Assembly: GCF_023036475.1 (NCBI RefSeq)
Contig: NZ_JAJQKI010000021.1
Location: forward strand, 1 to 56,624
Reading direction: 5' to 3'
Origin: Bacillus pinisoli
Lineage (GTDB): Bacteria; Bacillota; Bacilli; Bacillales; SA4
DNA length: 56,624 bases
Positions 46,625 through 56,624 of the stretch are shown here, piece by piece (the stretch's first letter is position 1; each line of letters starts with the position of its first letter). Below the pieces are notes generated by a model. It was not told where the DNA came from. It worked only from the letters and a program-made list of their open reading frames with translations, and made no database searches. Made by a program: the position numbers and the translations under genes.

Positions 46625-47539
46625 GTGAACAATAAAGCGATCTGGGTGATTGTGTTTACCCTAGTGGTAACAAACTGTTTAACAATCGGAATGTGGTTAA
46701 AAGGTAACCAAGAAGGCATAGAAGTACCAGCTAAGTTGGCGACGGCTACTGTAACCGATGAGGTCGTTGCAACAATCGGGGAAAAAACGATAACTCAACA
46801 GGAATGGCTTCATCAGCTAGAAAAGCTATACGGAAGAGAAACTTTGAAGGATTTAATCAACAAAGAAGTGATTTATCAACTAGCTGAACAATATAATATA
46901 ACGGTATCAGAAAAGGCAGTGGAACAAGAGTTGACCATTATTAAAGCAATGTACAACTCCATGGATCATGAAAATATTGCCGATGAGGAAGATTTAAGAA
47001 ACCAGATTAAATATAATATTCTTCTTGAAGAAATGCTTACAAAAGATGTAACGATTCCAGAAGAAGATGTTGAGCGATTTTATGAAGAAAATCAAAGTCT
47101 GTATGATATACCCACTACGTATCATCTTTCACATATAAAGGTCGATACAGAGGAAGAAGCTAAAACTGTAATAGATGAGCTGGATAATGGTTCAGATTTT
47201 GCAGTGCTAGCAATGGAAAGATCCACTGATGAATTTACCTCAAACCAAGGTGGCGACCTTGGATATGTAACGAAAGATAGTGGCTATATCCCTTCAGAAT
47301 ATGAGGATTTATTATCAAACCTTAAAAAAGAGGCTTGGGCTGGTCCTATCAAAATTGGTAATGAATTTGCTATTCTTTATCTGCATGATGTAGAAGAAGG
47401 TAAAGAGTACTCATTTGATGATGTAAAGGATCATATTCGTAGACAACTAGCGTTAGGACAAATCGAAGGTAAGGTCACTGCCGAACAATACTGGACTGAA
47501 GTGGAAGTAGATTGGTTTTATGATAACCAAAATAATTGA
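46625..47539 (+). CDS. yacD: PrsA-like foldase / parvulin PPIase YacD
   Basis: A 304-residue membrane-anchored protein. An N-terminal hydrophobic segment ([20 protein letters not shown], about 5-24) acts as signal anchor; no lipobox is evident. A SurA/PrsA-like helical region follows, then a parvulin PpiC domain (about 155-250) with [33 protein letters not shown] and LGYV. It probably helps fold secreted proteins at the outer membrane face; its specific role is unknown. GTG 46625 is preferred: GGGAGAG lies 6 nt upstream, whereas TTG 46619 abuts it. Confidence 0.87.
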   Translation: MNNKAIWVIVFTLVVTNCLTIGMWLKGNQEGIEVPAKLATATVTDEVVATIGEKTITQQEWLHQLEKLYGRETLKDLINKEVIYQLAEQYNITVSEKAVEQELTIIKAMYNSMDHENIADEEDLRNQIKYNILLEEMLTKDVTIPEEDVERFYEENQSLYDIPTTYHLSHIKVDTEEEAKTVIDELDNGSDFAVLAMERSTDEFTSNQGGDLGYVTKDSGYIPSEYEDLLSNLKKEAWAGPIKIGNEFAILYLHDVEEGKEYSFDDVKDHIRRQLALGQIEGKVTAEQYWTEVEVDWFYDNQNN

Positions 47540-47564
47540 CAATTCTAACTTCTTTTGCTAATTT
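47536..47564 (+). promoter_or_regulatory. Sigma-A promoter of cysK
   Basis: TTGACA (47536-47541), 17 bp, TAATTT (47559-47564) with an upstream TGC extension. The -35 overlaps the yacD stop codon. A CymR operator is expected downstream from B. subtilis knowledge but I could not identify one with confidence. Confidence 0.6.
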
Positions 47565-47610
47565 TTATTATATAAAACCTATAAAAATACTAGGAATTAG
47601 GGGTGGGAGA

Positions 47611-48534
47611 ATGAGAGTAGCAAATACGATTACAGAACTTATTGGCCAAACACCAATTGTTAAACTAAACAAGCTTGTAGATGAGGATATGGCTGATGTT
47701 TATTTAAAGCTTGAATTTATGAATCCGGGTAGCAGTGTAAAGGATCGTATCGCTCTAGCTATGGTTGAATCTGCTGAAAAGAACGGAACATTGAAGCCGG
47801 GAGATACAATCATTGAGCCAACAAGTGGGAACACGGGAATTGGTTTAGCGATGGTTGCAGCAGCAAAAGGCTATAAACTGATCGTATCGATGCCTGAGAC
47901 AATGAGCGTGGAACGACGTAATCTCCTACGTGCATACGGGGCGGAATTAGTCTTAACTCCTGGACCAGAGGGTATGAACGGTGCTGTAAAAAAAGCGGAA
48001 GAATTAGCGAAAGAACATGGATACTTTATGCCACAACAATTTAAAAATGAAGCAAATCCAGAGGTGCACCGATTAACGACAGGCCCAGAAATCGTAAAAC
48101 AAATGGGCGAACAACTAGATGCATTTATTGCAGGTATTGGTACTGGAGGAACGATTACTGGTGCTGGATCTGTCTTAAAAGAACATTATCCAAACATTCA
48201 GTTATATGCAGTAGAGCCTGCTGACTCTCCAATTTTAGCAGGAGGAAAGCCTGGCCCTCACAAAATCCAAGGTATTGGAGCAAACTTTGTTCCGGAAATC
48301 TTAAACACTGGTATTTATGATGGTATTATTCACGTAAAGAATGATGAGGCTTTTGAATATGGAAGACGTGCTGCAAAAGAAGAAGGACTTTTAGGTGGGA
48401 TTTCTTCAGGTGCTGCAATCTTTGCAGCGCTAAAGGTAGCAAAAGAGTTAGGTAAAGGGAAAAAAGTTTTAGCTATTATCCCTAGTAATGGTGAGCGTTA
48501 CTTGAGCACACCGTTATATCAATTTGAAGAATAG
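47611..48534 (+). CDS. cysK: Cysteine synthase (O-acetylserine sulfhydrylase)
   Basis: A 307-residue PLP enzyme making cysteine from O-acetylserine and sulfide. The Schiff-base lysine is K44 in [10 protein letters not shown], the substrate loop is [11 protein letters not shown], the phosphate loop GTGGTITG, and the C-terminal serine motif is [11 protein letters not shown] 47611 is set by AGGGGTGGGAG just upstream and by the conserved start [12 protein letters not shown]; the 25-residue extension from 47536 runs through the promoter. A terminator follows. Confidence 0.97.
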   Translation: MRVANTITELIGQTPIVKLNKLVDEDMADVYLKLEFMNPGSSVKDRIALAMVESAEKNGTLKPGDTIIEPTSGNTGIGLAMVAAAKGYKLIVSMPETMSVERRNLLRAYGAELVLTPGPEGMNGAVKKAEELAKEHGYFMPQQFKNEANPEVHRLTTGPEIVKQMGEQLDAFIAGIGTGGTITGAGSVLKEHYPNIQLYAVEPADSPILAGGKPGPHKIQGIGANFVPEILNTGIYDGIIHVKNDEAFEYGRRAAKEEGLLGGISSGAAIFAALKVAKELGKGKKVLAIIPSNGERYLSTPLYQFEE

Positions 48535-48540
48535 TAAAAA

Positions 48541-48568
48541 GGCGACCCATTTTGGGTTGCTTTTTTTA
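48541..48568 (+). terminator. cysK terminator
   Basis: GCGACCC (48542-48548) with GGGTTGC (48554-48560), ATTTT loop, seven T. Confidence 0.9.
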
Positions 48569-48576
48569 CTTCCCCC

Positions 48577-48660
48577 AAGCAACAAAGTTTAAGGAGAGTT
48601 CTTTTCTAAAGGCTCTTTTTTTAAACTTATCTATAAGAAAACAGCCTTAAGAAAAGAGTC
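48577..48660. repeat. Relic of the MITE-like element
   Basis: AAGCAACAAAGTTTAAGGAGAG (48577-48598) resembles the right end of the 23.9-kb element, and GGCTCTTTTTTTAA (48611-48624) with TTAAGAAAAGAGTC (48647-48660) is a 14-bp near-perfect inverted repeat like its outer ends. The middle is missing or rearranged. Confidence 0.5.
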
Positions 48661-48673
48661 AACAAAATACAGT

Positions 48674-48702
48674 GTGAAAGACTGCTCTTGAAGTGATAAT
48701 AT
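48674..48702 (+). promoter_or_regulatory. Probable promoter of the pab-fol operon
   Basis: GTGAAA (48674-48679), 17 bp, TAATAT (48697-48702), about 63 bp before pabB. The hexamers are moderate matches to sigma-A; the position after a terminator supports it. Confidence 0.5.
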
Positions 48703-48764
48703 AAGGTGTAAAGCAATTAAACTAAATTTCTCTTAGAAAGTGGATGTAAAGGAGCGTGGATCGG

Positions 48765-50195
48765 ATGGCGAAAAAGTATCCGTTTTATCAAACAGTTGAA
48801 GTGAAACAGGAAGACTGGTTTCCTCGCTATAAGCAACTTAGTAAACATTTTCAGCATCACGCTCTACTAGAAAGTGGAAGAGGCGGCAGGTACAGTATAT
48901 TTGGTTTAGAACCCATTGCTATATTAGAGGGGAAAAATGGACAACTTGAAATAAAAAGTGAACATTCTACTGACTATCATTCCGGCAACCCCTTACATGC
49001 AATGAGAGAGTGGATGAGAAGGTTTGAGGTAGAGAATAATCTTGATCTTCCTTTTTTTCAAGGTGGGGCTATAGGCTATTTGAGCTATGACTATGTCAGA
49101 AATATTGAGCGACTACCATCCACTTCTAATGATGACCTAGAAATACCTGAATTATTTTACTTACTATTTGACGATATATTTGTATTTGATCATAAAGAAG
49201 AGTTACTCTATTTTATTTCATGTATGGACAAGGAAGCTGCTGAAGAATTGGTAGCAAACCGATTGAACCTAATGAGAAAGTTATGGGAGAAAGGTTTTCT
49301 AGATAGCAGTTTAACGAACGAATTGGAAATAGACCAAGTAGCAAGTGACGTAATGGTTTCTTTTACAGAGGATGAATTTAAATCGGCTGTTGAACGAATT
49401 CAGAACTATATAGCACAAGGTGACGTGTTCCAAGTTAACTTATCAGTTAGACAAGCCCAGAAGTTAACTGTCCCTCCTATAGAAGTTTATGAAACGCTAA
49501 GAAGTATCAATCCATCTCCATATATGGCGTTTATTCAATCTCCAGAATTTCAGATTGTTAGTGGTTCCCCAGAACTGCTAGTGAAAAAGCAAGGCGATGA
49601 AATAAGTACAAGACCCATTGCCGGAACTCGTTCTAGAGGAAAAGATGAAGCGGAAGATGAGAAATTAGCGTTAGAACTTATTGAAAATGAAAAGGAACGT
49701 GCTGAACATGTGATGCTTGTCGACCTTGAGCGTAATGATCTAGGGAAGGTTTGTAAGTATGGAACGGTAGAAGTCGATGAGTTCATGACTATTGAGAGAT
49801 ATTCCCATGTGATGCATATTGTTTCAAATGTAAAAGGGACATTGTATAATCAGTATGATGCATATGATGTTATAGATGCTGTATTTCCAGGTGGAACGAT
49901 TACAGGTGCGCCTAAAGTAAGAACAATGGAAATTATTGAAGAACTTGAGCCTGTAAGAAGAGGTATTTATACTGGTTCGATCGGATGGATTGGGTATAAT
50001 GGAGATATGGAATTAAATATCACCATTAGAACAATGTTGGTAAAAGATCATATTGCGTATATTCAAGCGGGTGCAGGAGTAGTTATAGACTCAAACCCAG
50101 CTTTTGAATATAAAGAGTCTTTAAAGAAGGCGAAAGCTTTATGGAAGGCAAAGGAAGTAGCAGAGCAGAACAGCCAGGTTGTAGAACAAGTTTAG
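48765..50195 (+). CDS. pabB: Aminodeoxychorismate synthase component I
   Basis: A 476-residue chorismate-utilising enzyme that, with the glutaminase PabA, makes 4-amino-4-deoxychorismate for folate. [17 protein letters not shown] at the N-terminus, DVFQVNLS, the core [18 protein letters not shown] and [17 protein letters not shown] are all diagnostic. ATG 48765 is chosen: AAAGGAG is 10 nt upstream, while GTG 48756 is adjacent to it. First gene of the folate operon. Confidence 0.95.
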   Translation: MAKKYPFYQTVEVKQEDWFPRYKQLSKHFQHHALLESGRGGRYSIFGLEPIAILEGKNGQLEIKSEHSTDYHSGNPLHAMREWMRRFEVENNLDLPFFQGGAIGYLSYDYVRNIERLPSTSNDDLEIPELFYLLFDDIFVFDHKEELLYFISCMDKEAAEELVANRLNLMRKLWEKGFLDSSLTNELEIDQVASDVMVSFTEDEFKSAVERIQNYIAQGDVFQVNLSVRQAQKLTVPPIEVYETLRSINPSPYMAFIQSPEFQIVSGSPELLVKKQGDEISTRPIAGTRSRGKDEAEDEKLALELIENEKERAEHVMLVDLERNDLGKVCKYGTVEVDEFMTIERYSHVMHIVSNVKGTLYNQYDAYDVIDAVFPGGTITGAPKVRTMEIIEELEPVRRGIYTGSIGWIGYNGDMELNITIRTMLVKDHIAYIQAGAGVVIDSNPAFEYKESLKKAKALWKAKEVAEQNSQVVEQV

Positions 50196-50211
50196 CGGAG
50201 GAGAGATTAGG

Positions 50212-50814
50212 ATGATATTAATGATTGATAACTATGATTCATTTACTTTTAATCTTGTACAGTATTTAGGAGAGCTTGGACAAGAGCTACTAGTAAAGAG
50301 GAATGATCAAATAACGATACAGGAAATAGAAGAACTAAATCCCGATTTTTTAATGATTTCACCAGGACCATGCAGTCCAAATGAAGCGGGCATTAGTCTA
50401 GAAGCTATACAATACTTTGCTGGTAAGATTCCGATTTTCGGTGTTTGTTTAGGTCATCAATCCATTGCGCAGGTATTTGGAGGAGATGTAGTTAGAGCAG
50501 ATCGACTGATGCACGGCAAAACTTCCCCTATTTTTCATAATGGTGAAACCATTTTTAAAGAGGTAGAAGGACCATTTACAGCAACAAGATATCATTCACT
50601 TATTGTTAAAAAAGAAACGTTACCAAATACACTAGAGATCACGGCATGGACTGAAGAAGGGGAAATTATGGCGTTAAAGCATAAAGAGCTTGCCATTGAA
50701 GGAGTTCAATTCCATCCTGAATCAATCATGACTTCAGCGGGCAAAAAATTATTACAAAACTTTATTGACCTATACGGAGGAAAGTCCAAAAAACTAACAT
50801 GTACATCTATATAA
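50212..50814 (+). CDS. pabA: Aminodeoxychorismate/anthranilate synthase glutaminase
   Basis: A 200-residue class I glutamine amidotransferase. [15 protein letters not shown] at the start, oxyanion [13 protein letters not shown], nucleophile C79 in GVCLGHQSI, and the HPES His-Glu pair near the end complete the triad. In B. subtilis this subunit (TrpG/PabA) serves both folate and tryptophan synthesis; the same is likely here, since no separate trpG is in view. GGAGGAGAG precedes the ATG. It overlaps pabC by 16 bp. Confidence 0.95.
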   Translation: MILMIDNYDSFTFNLVQYLGELGQELLVKRNDQITIQEIEELNPDFLMISPGPCSPNEAGISLEAIQYFAGKIPIFGVCLGHQSIAQVFGGDVVRADRLMHGKTSPIFHNGETIFKEVEGPFTATRYHSLIVKKETLPNTLEITAWTEEGEIMALKHKELAIEGVQFHPESIMTSAGKKLLQNFIDLYGGKSKKLTCTSI

Positions 50815-51644
50815 ATGGCCGTATTATAAAAGAAGAAGAAGCACAAATATCAATATTTGATCATGGTTTTATGTATGGTCTTGGTCTATTTGAAACTTTT
50901 CGAGTATATCAAGGCCATTCTTTTTTGTTTTTTGACCATATGTCACGGTTGCGAAAAAGTCTAAATGAATTAGATATTAAGTGGGACCTTACTAATGAGG
51001 AGTTACTCCAGATTGTGCAAGAACTTTTAGCCCAAAATAAACTTCAAGATGCCTATATTAGACTAAATGTATCTGCAGGTCCGAGTAGCTTAGGTTTACC
51101 TATGGAAGCTTATACATCACCGACAACTATAATCTACATAAAGCCCATTCCTAAAATGGTTTCAGAAAAAGAAGGAGTCTTCCTTGAGACCATTAGAAAT
51201 ACTCCTGAAGGAAAGTACCGATTAAAATCACATCATTATCTAAATAATATATTGGGAAAGAAAGAGATTGGACAAGCTCCTACTAAAGAAGGGATCTTCT
51301 TCACAAAAGAAGGTAATCTTGCAGAGGGTATTGTTTCAAATCTTTTCTGGGTGAAAGATGGGGTTGTCTATACACCACATATTGATACAGGTATACTTAA
51401 CGGAATTACCAGACAGTTTGTATTAAGGTTGCTTGATAAAAACGGAATAAGATATGAAGAAGGTTTTTACAAGAAGGAACAAATCATGAATAGTGATGAA
51501 GTGTTCGTCACGAATTCTATACAAGAAATTACGCCACTTACCTTCATTGACGGACAACCATTTCTAAAGAATACAATGACTAAGCAACTGCAGCGGCTAT
51601 ATCAACACTATAAACCGTTACTTCTAACGATGGAGGGGTTATAA
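50799..51644 (+). CDS. pabC: Aminodeoxychorismate lyase
   Basis: A 281-residue fold-type IV PLP enzyme that releases pyruvate from aminodeoxychorismate to give 4-aminobenzoate. [30 protein letters not shown] (PLP lysine K143), [10 protein letters not shown] and [10 protein letters not shown] match the family; a D-alanine transaminase-like role is less likely given the context. The start ATG 50799 lies inside pabA; its nearest Shine-Dalgarno GGAGG (50776-50780) is 18 nt away, so it probably depends on coupling. Confidence 0.93.
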   Translation: MYIYINGRIIKEEEAQISIFDHGFMYGLGLFETFRVYQGHSFLFFDHMSRLRKSLNELDIKWDLTNEELLQIVQELLAQNKLQDAYIRLNVSAGPSSLGLPMEAYTSPTTIIYIKPIPKMVSEKEGVFLETIRNTPEGKYRLKSHHYLNNILGKKEIGQAPTKEGIFFTKEGNLAEGIVSNLFWVKDGVVYTPHIDTGILNGITRQFVLRLLDKNGIRYEEGFYKKEQIMNSDEVFVTNSIQEITPLTFIDGQPFLKNTMTKQLQRLYQHYKPLLLTMEGL

Positions 51645-51646
51645 AA

Positions 51647-52483
51647 GTGTCAACACTTGTTATTAATAGATCAGAAGGAATGATTAACAAACTAGATTTC
51701 GGTAAGAAGACTTACATTATGGGAATTCTTAACGTAACACCGGATTCGTTTTCAGATGGAGGTAGTTACAATACGATTGAAAGTGCTACTCAGCGTGCAA
51801 AGAAAATGATAGTAGAAGGAGCCGACATTATTGACATAGGTGGAGAATCCACTAGACCGGGTTCTACTAAGGTCTCTTTAGAAGAGGAGCTGCACCGGAC
51901 GATTCCAGTCATTAAGGAGCTTTCAAAAAGAATAGATGCCCCTATCTCCATAGATACCTACAAGGCTGAAGTGGCCAAACAAGCGATTGAAGCTGGAGCC
52001 CACATTATCAATGATGTATGGGGAGCAAAGGCAGACCCTAACATGGCGAAAGTAGCCGCTGATTATCAAGTACCAATCGTCCTTATGCATAATCGTGACA
52101 ATAGAAACTACAGCAACCTCATGCAAGATGTAATCTCGGATCTAATGGAGAGTATCTCAATTGCTAAGTTTGCAGGTGTAAAAGATGAACAAATTATAGT
52201 AGATCCTGGAATTGGTTTTGCAAAGGATTTTAATATGAATATAGAGGTCATGCAAAACCTCGACCAAATCGTGGCGCTTGGCTATCCTGTTCTACTAGGA
52301 ACATCTAGAAAATCGTTTATTGGTCAAATATTAGACCTACCTCCTGATGAGCGAATGGAAGGTACAGGTGCAACTGTTTGTTTAGGGATACAAAAAGGGT
52401 GTCATATGGTGCGTATTCATGATGTGTCTGCTATGTCTAGGATGGCTAAGGTAATGGATGTTTTGGTGGGAAAGAAAGGGTGA
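51647..52483 (+). CDS. folP: Dihydropteroate synthase
   Basis: A 278-residue TIM-barrel enzyme that joins pterin pyrophosphate and 4-aminobenzoate; the sulfonamide target, called sul in B. subtilis. MGILNVTPDSFSDGG, DIIDIGGESTRPGS, HIINDVWG, VLMHNRD, DPGIGFAKD and LLGTSRKSFIG are all intact. The start is GTG 51647 with GGAGGGG 8 nt upstream. It follows pabC by two bases. Confidence 0.97.
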   Translation: MSTLVINRSEGMINKLDFGKKTYIMGILNVTPDSFSDGGSYNTIESATQRAKKMIVEGADIIDIGGESTRPGSTKVSLEEELHRTIPVIKELSKRIDAPISIDTYKAEVAKQAIEAGAHIINDVWGAKADPNMAKVAADYQVPIVLMHNRDNRNYSNLMQDVISDLMESISIAKFAGVKDEQIIVDPGIGFAKDFNMNIEVMQNLDQIVALGYPVLLGTSRKSFIGQILDLPPDERMEGTGATVCLGIQKGCHMVRIHDVSAMSRMAKVMDVLVGKKG

Positions 52484-52487
52484 TCTC

Positions 52488-52850
52488 ATGGATAAGATTG
52501 AACTAAAAGAAATGTTGTTTTATGGTTATCACGGTGTTCTTCCTGAAGAAACAAAACTTGGTCAACGTTTTATCGTCGATCTTTCGCTATCACTTGATCT
52601 TTCGGTAGCTGGGAACAGTGATGACTTACATGATACAGTGAATTATGCGGAAGTATACAATCTTTGTAAACAGGTTGTCGAAGGAACACCAAGAAAGCTA
52701 GTTGAGACCGTGGCAGAGGATGTATGCCAACAAATTCTAAGTAGCTTTTCAAAAGTTCAAGAATGTACAATAAAATTGATAAAGCCGGATCCACCTATCC
52801 CTGGTTATTACAAGTCAGTTAGTGTTGCTTTAACGAGGAGTAGAGGATGA
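52488..52850 (+). CDS. folB: Dihydroneopterin aldolase
   Basis: A 120-residue enzyme cleaving dihydroneopterin to hydroxymethyl-dihydropterin and glycolaldehyde. FYGYHGVLPEETKLGQRF, the active-site region TVNYAEVYNL, and IKLIKPDPPIPGYYKSVSV at the C-terminus are conserved. ATG 52488 gives MDKIELKEMLFYG as in relatives; the longer frame from 52458 overlaps folP. It overlaps folK by four bases (ATGA). Confidence 0.96.
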   Translation: MDKIELKEMLFYGYHGVLPEETKLGQRFIVDLSLSLDLSVAGNSDDLHDTVNYAEVYNLCKQVVEGTPRKLVETVAEDVCQQILSSFSKVQECTIKLIKPDPPIPGYYKSVSVALTRSRG

Positions 52851-53362
52851 ATAGAGTTTTTATTGGTTTAGGTTCTAATATAGGGGACCGCCTACATTAT
52901 ATGAAATCGGCTATTCAAGAATTACAACAATATAACATGACCATTAAAGGTTACTCCTCACTATATGAAACAGAACCGGTGGGATACATAGAACAGGATT
53001 CCTTCTTGAATATGGTTATAGAAGTTTATACCAATGACCAACCAAAAGAACTATTGAATATTCTACAAAAAGTGGAGCGGGATTTTGGAAGGAATAGGGA
53101 GATTAAATGGGGTCCAAGAACGTTAGACCTTGACATTTTACTCTATAACCAAGAAAATATTGAAGCAGAAGAGTTAATTGTGCCTCATCCAAGAATGGAA
53201 GAGCGCGCTTTTGTGATCGTCCCATTATTTGAGATTGATCAAGATTTATCCATTCGTGATAAACATATCACCACTATATATGAGGAATTAACAGATAGAG
53301 AAGGTGTAAGAGTATGGAAGCGGAGAAGTGGGGAAGACGTATACGAGCTTTTCGAAAACTAA
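52847..53362 (+). CDS. folK: HPPK, 6-hydroxymethyl-dihydropterin pyrophosphokinase
   Basis: A 171-residue enzyme that pyrophosphorylates hydroxymethyl-dihydropterin for FolP. FIGLGSNIGDR at the start, YETEPVGYIEQDSFLNMV, and the catalytic loop WGPRTLDLDILLYN with HPRMEERAFV are all present. The ATG overlaps the folB stop. Its last 49 bp are shared with yazB in another frame. Confidence 0.97.
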   Translation: MNRVFIGLGSNIGDRLHYMKSAIQELQQYNMTIKGYSSLYETEPVGYIEQDSFLNMVIEVYTNDQPKELLNILQKVERDFGRNREIKWGPRTLDLDILLYNQENIEAEELIVPHPRMEERAFVIVPLFEIDQDLSIRDKHITTIYEELTDREGVRVWKRRSGEDVYELFEN

Positions 53363-53520
53363 AAGGCTATACACAAGAAGAATTCGCAAAAGACTTAGGT
53401 ATATCTGTCTCGGTTCTCGGAGAGGTGGAGCGTGGAAGTCGCCCGCCTAGTCAAGATCTGTTACAAAGTGTTGCGGTTGCACTTAATATTAGTTTAGAAG
53501 AATTAACACCGATAGATTGA
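53314..53520 (+). CDS. yazB: Small XRE-family DNA-binding protein YazB
   Basis: A 68-residue helix-turn-helix protein. Residues about 8-62 form the five-helix Cro/CI fold (IRAFRKLKGYTQEEFAKDLG, ISVSVLGEVERGSRPPSQDL). It begins inside folK, AGAAGGTG upstream, so it is translated from the same mRNA. The arrangement is conserved in B. subtilis, where its target is unknown; regulation of the folate operon is one possibility but unproven. Confidence 0.9.
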   Translation: MEAEKWGRRIRAFRKLKGYTQEEFAKDLGISVSVLGEVERGSRPPSQDLLQSVAVALNISLEELTPID

Positions 53521-53536
53521 AAAGGGAGGTAAGTAC

Positions 53537-54538
53537 ATGTTGAAAATTGGAGATATCCAGATGAAAAATCAAGTCGTACTTGCACCGATGGCGGGAGTAT
53601 GTAACTCAGCATTCCGCCTCACGGTAAAAGAGTTTGGTGCAGGACTTGTATGTGCTGAAATGGTTAGTGATAAAGCAATCCTATATAAAAATGCAAAAAC
53701 AATGGGAATGCTGTATATTGATGAGCAAGAAAAACCACTAAGTCTTCAGATTTTTGGTGGAGAGAAAGAAACATTAGTAGAGGCAGCGAAATTCGTAGAT
53801 AAGAATACGACTGCTGATATTATTGATATTAACATGGGGTGCCCTGTTCCCAAGATCACAAAATGTGATGCTGGAGCAAAATGGTTGTTAGACCCTAATA
53901 AAATCTATGATATGGTAGCGGCTGTAACAGACGCTGTTGATAAGCCAGTTACCGTAAAGATGCGCATGGGGTGGGATGATAACCATATTTATGCGATTGA
54001 AAATGCAAGAGCGGTGGAACGCGCTGGTGGAAAAGCGGTAGCTCTTCACGGTCGTACACGAGTTCAAATGTATGAAGGTAAAGCAGATTGGAATATCATT
54101 AAAGACGTAAAGCAATCTGTATCAATTCCTGTCATTGGTAATGGTGATGTCCAAACTCCACAAGACGCAAAAAGAATGCTAGAAGAAACTGGTGTAGATG
54201 GTGTAATGATTGGTCGTGCTGCACTTGGCAACCCATGGATGATTTATCAAACGGTACAATACCTAGAGACAGGAGAACTATTACCTGAACCATCTGTTCG
54301 TGAGAAAATAAACGTATGTATCCTACACTTGGATCGACTAATTGCACTAAAAGGTGAAACAGTCGCTGTCCGAGAAATGCGTAAGCATGCGGCCTGGTAC
54401 CTAAAAGGCATTCGTGGAAATGCAAAGGTACGTAACGGTATTAACGAATGTAATACACGTGCGGAATTAGTTGCCTTACTTTCTTATTTAGTAGAAGAAG
54501 TGGAAGCGAATCAAGAAAACCAAATTCAGGTTGGCTAA
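53537..54538 (+). CDS. dusB: tRNA-dihydrouridine synthase DusB
   Basis: A 333-residue flavoprotein that reduces uridines in tRNA D-loops. LAPMAGVCNSAFR at the start, the catalytic cysteine in DINMGCPVPKITK, VTVKMRMGWDD, VALHGRTRVQMYEG and VIGNGDVQTPQDA (FMN site) are conserved. AAAGGGAGG precedes the ATG. It is the last gene of the pab-fol run; the hairpin at 54593 can end its transcript. Confidence 0.95.
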   Translation: MLKIGDIQMKNQVVLAPMAGVCNSAFRLTVKEFGAGLVCAEMVSDKAILYKNAKTMGMLYIDEQEKPLSLQIFGGEKETLVEAAKFVDKNTTADIIDINMGCPVPKITKCDAGAKWLLDPNKIYDMVAAVTDAVDKPVTVKMRMGWDDNHIYAIENARAVERAGGKAVALHGRTRVQMYEGKADWNIIKDVKQSVSIPVIGNGDVQTPQDAKRMLEETGVDGVMIGRAALGNPWMIYQTVQYLETGELLPEPSVREKINVCILHLDRLIALKGETVAVREMRKHAAWYLKGIRGNAKVRNGINECNTRAELVALLSYLVEEVEANQENQIQVG

Positions 54539-54543
54539 TACGT

Positions 54544-54572
54544 TTGACTTCCCTTTCATACTAACCTATAAT
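54544..54572 (+). promoter_or_regulatory. Sigma-A promoter of lysS
   Basis: TTGACT (54544-54549), 17 bp, TATAAT (54567-54572), starting just after the dusB stop codon. The implied start is near 54579, upstream of the hairpin below. Confidence 0.85.
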
Positions 54573-54592
54573 ACCCATAAAGAAGATTCGTC

Positions 54593-54622
54593 ACTGCCAG
54601 TACTTTGCTGGCAGTTTTATTC
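54593..54622 (+). terminator. Hairpin in the lysS leader, dusB terminator or attenuator
   Basis: Perfect 8-bp stem ACTGCCAG (54593-54600) with CTGGCAGT (54608-54615), then TTTATTCATTTAT. It looks like an intrinsic terminator for dusB but lies about 14 nt downstream of the lysS start site, so lysS RNA must pass through it. No T-box elements were seen. Confidence 0.7.
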
Positions 54623-54630
54623 ATTTATAA

Positions 54631-56157
<1,527 letters not shown>

Positions 56158-56161
56158 AAAT

Positions 56162-56198
56162 AAAGCCTGCCGAACTTAATTGGCAGGCTTTATTTATT
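56162..56198 (+). terminator. lysS terminator
   Basis: Perfect 10-bp stem AAAGCCTGCC (56162-56171) with GGCAGGCTTT (56182-56191), then ATTTATT. Confidence 0.92.
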
Positions 56199-56231
56199 AG
56201 GCTCTTTTTGCAACTTTGTTGCTTTCACTAC
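56192..56231. repeat. Left-end relic of the MITE-like element
   Basis: TTAGGCTCTTTTTGCAACTT then TGTTGCTTTC matches the left end of the 23.9-kb element (AGGCTCTTTT...TGTTGCTTTC), and like it starts in the T run of a terminator. No matching right end was found before the rRNA promoters. Confidence 0.5.
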
Positions 56232-56417
56232 TATTTAATTTGAAATAATGATGACGTAGATGGTATAAAACGCTGTAACTAAATGTTTAGAAGTGAGCAA
56301 CTTTTAAAATGTAAATTACATGACGTGTACTGCTGATAAAAATCCGGCTTATGGGAACTTACGAAATCAACGTATAATAAGAAGACAGCCAATTATTAAT
56401 TTGTAATAATATTCCTG

Positions 56418-56446
56418 TTGCTTCTACTTTAGGAAGATGATATATT
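56418..56446 (+). promoter_or_regulatory. Probable rRNA operon promoter P1
   Basis: TTGCTT (56418-56423), 17 bp, TATATT (56441-56446), in an AT-rich context. First of two tandem promoters about 90 bp apart. Confidence 0.65.
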
Positions 56447-56506
56447 TATATTCGTTGTCACGAAAGACGAGCAATTAAAGATGTTTTAAAAAATAAAAAA
56501 ACATTG

Positions 56507-56535
56507 TTGACTTTGTTGTTTCGAGATGATATATT
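56507..56535 (+). promoter_or_regulatory. Probable rRNA operon promoter P2
   Basis: TTGACT (56507-56512), 17 bp, TATATT (56530-56535), preceded by an A-rich stretch like an UP element. Confidence 0.85.
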
Positions 56536-56568
56536 AATAAAGTCGCTTTTGAGAGAAGGCGAAAGAGA

Positions 56569-56624
56569 GTTCTTTGAAAACTAAACAAAACGTCAAGCGT
56601 GTTGGTTTATGTAAATCAACAACG
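56569..56624 (+). promoter_or_regulatory. boxA-like rRNA leader, start of an rrn operon
   Basis: GTTCTTTGAAAACT (56569-56582) followed by AAACAAAACG is the antitermination boxA region that precedes 16S rRNA in Bacillus; the leader then forms GTTGGTTTA/TAAATCAAC. The 16S gene would start beyond the window. In B. subtilis an rRNA operon also follows lysS. Confidence 0.8.

Overview
The window is a low-GC Firmicute chromosome segment, almost certainly from an endospore-forming Bacillaceae bacterium. It carries the conserved block that runs in Bacillus subtilis from csfB to lysS. Nearly every gene is recognisable and intact, nearly all lie on the + strand (abrB is the exception), and the order matches B. 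subtilis apart from a few absences: xpaC-yaaN between csfB and yaaO, the GIY-YIG gene yazA between trmN6 and rsmI, and the tRNA-Glu that accompanies tRNA-Met. Sporulation genes (csfB, yabG, sspF, spoVG, fin, spoVT, yabP, yabQ, spoIIE, yabS, yabT) and sporulation-type promoters are mixed with housekeeping genes. Which Bacillaceae genus this is cannot be told from the sequence alone; several dispersed repeats and the absences suggest it is not B. subtilis itself.

Layout. 1-920: a terminator followed by a gene-poor spacer. 0.9-8.4 kb: csfB, an Orn/Lys/Arg decarboxylase-like gene, tmk, darA, yaaR, holB, ricT, yabA, trmN6, rsmI (nucleotide supply, c-di-AMP sensing, clamp loader, replication control, RNA methylation). 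8.4-9.2 kb: divergent abrB/metS region with Spo0A boxes. 9.3-16.6 kb: metS, tatD-like yabD, yabE, rnmV, ksgA, yabG. 16.6-20.3 kb: veg, sspF, ispE, purR-ridA, spoVG. 20.7-29.5 kb: glmU, prs, ctc, pth, fin, mfd, spoVT. 29.6-34.9 kb: yabM, yabN, rqcP, yabP, yabQ, divIC, yabR. 35.6 kb: tRNA-Met. 35.9-40.6 kb: spoIIE, yabS, yabT. 40.8-44.7 kb: tilS, hprT, ftsH. 44.9-48.5 kb: coaX, hslO, yacD, cysK. 48.8-54.5 kb: the folate operon pabB-pabA-pabC-folP-folB-folK with yazB and dusB. 54.6-56.2 kb: lysS. The window ends in tandem promoters and a boxA-like leader that look like the start of an rRNA operon.

Regulatory sites readable from the DNA include tandem Spo0A boxes just downstream of the abrB promoter plus a second distal promoter carrying further boxes, a sigma-H promoter at spoVG, a sigma-B promoter at ctc, a textbook sigma-G-type promoter at fin, a PurBox pair before purR, a long-spacer (21 bp) Spo0A-type promoter at spoIIE, and tandem sigma-A promoters at veg.

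The most unusual content is not coding. One family of about 123-bp hairpin elements occurs at five places (13.6, 15.6, 20.4, 35.2 and 38.5 kb), twice as tandem copies. The inner stem differs in sequence between copies yet stays self-complementary. One copy is inserted inside a second, unrelated hairpin repeat. A separate MITE-like inverted-repeat element lies between ctc and pth, with relics at 40.6, 48.6 and 56.2 kb. I found no CRISPR array, prophage, transposase gene, toxin-antitoxin pair or new defence system, and no protein-coding system that looks undescribed.
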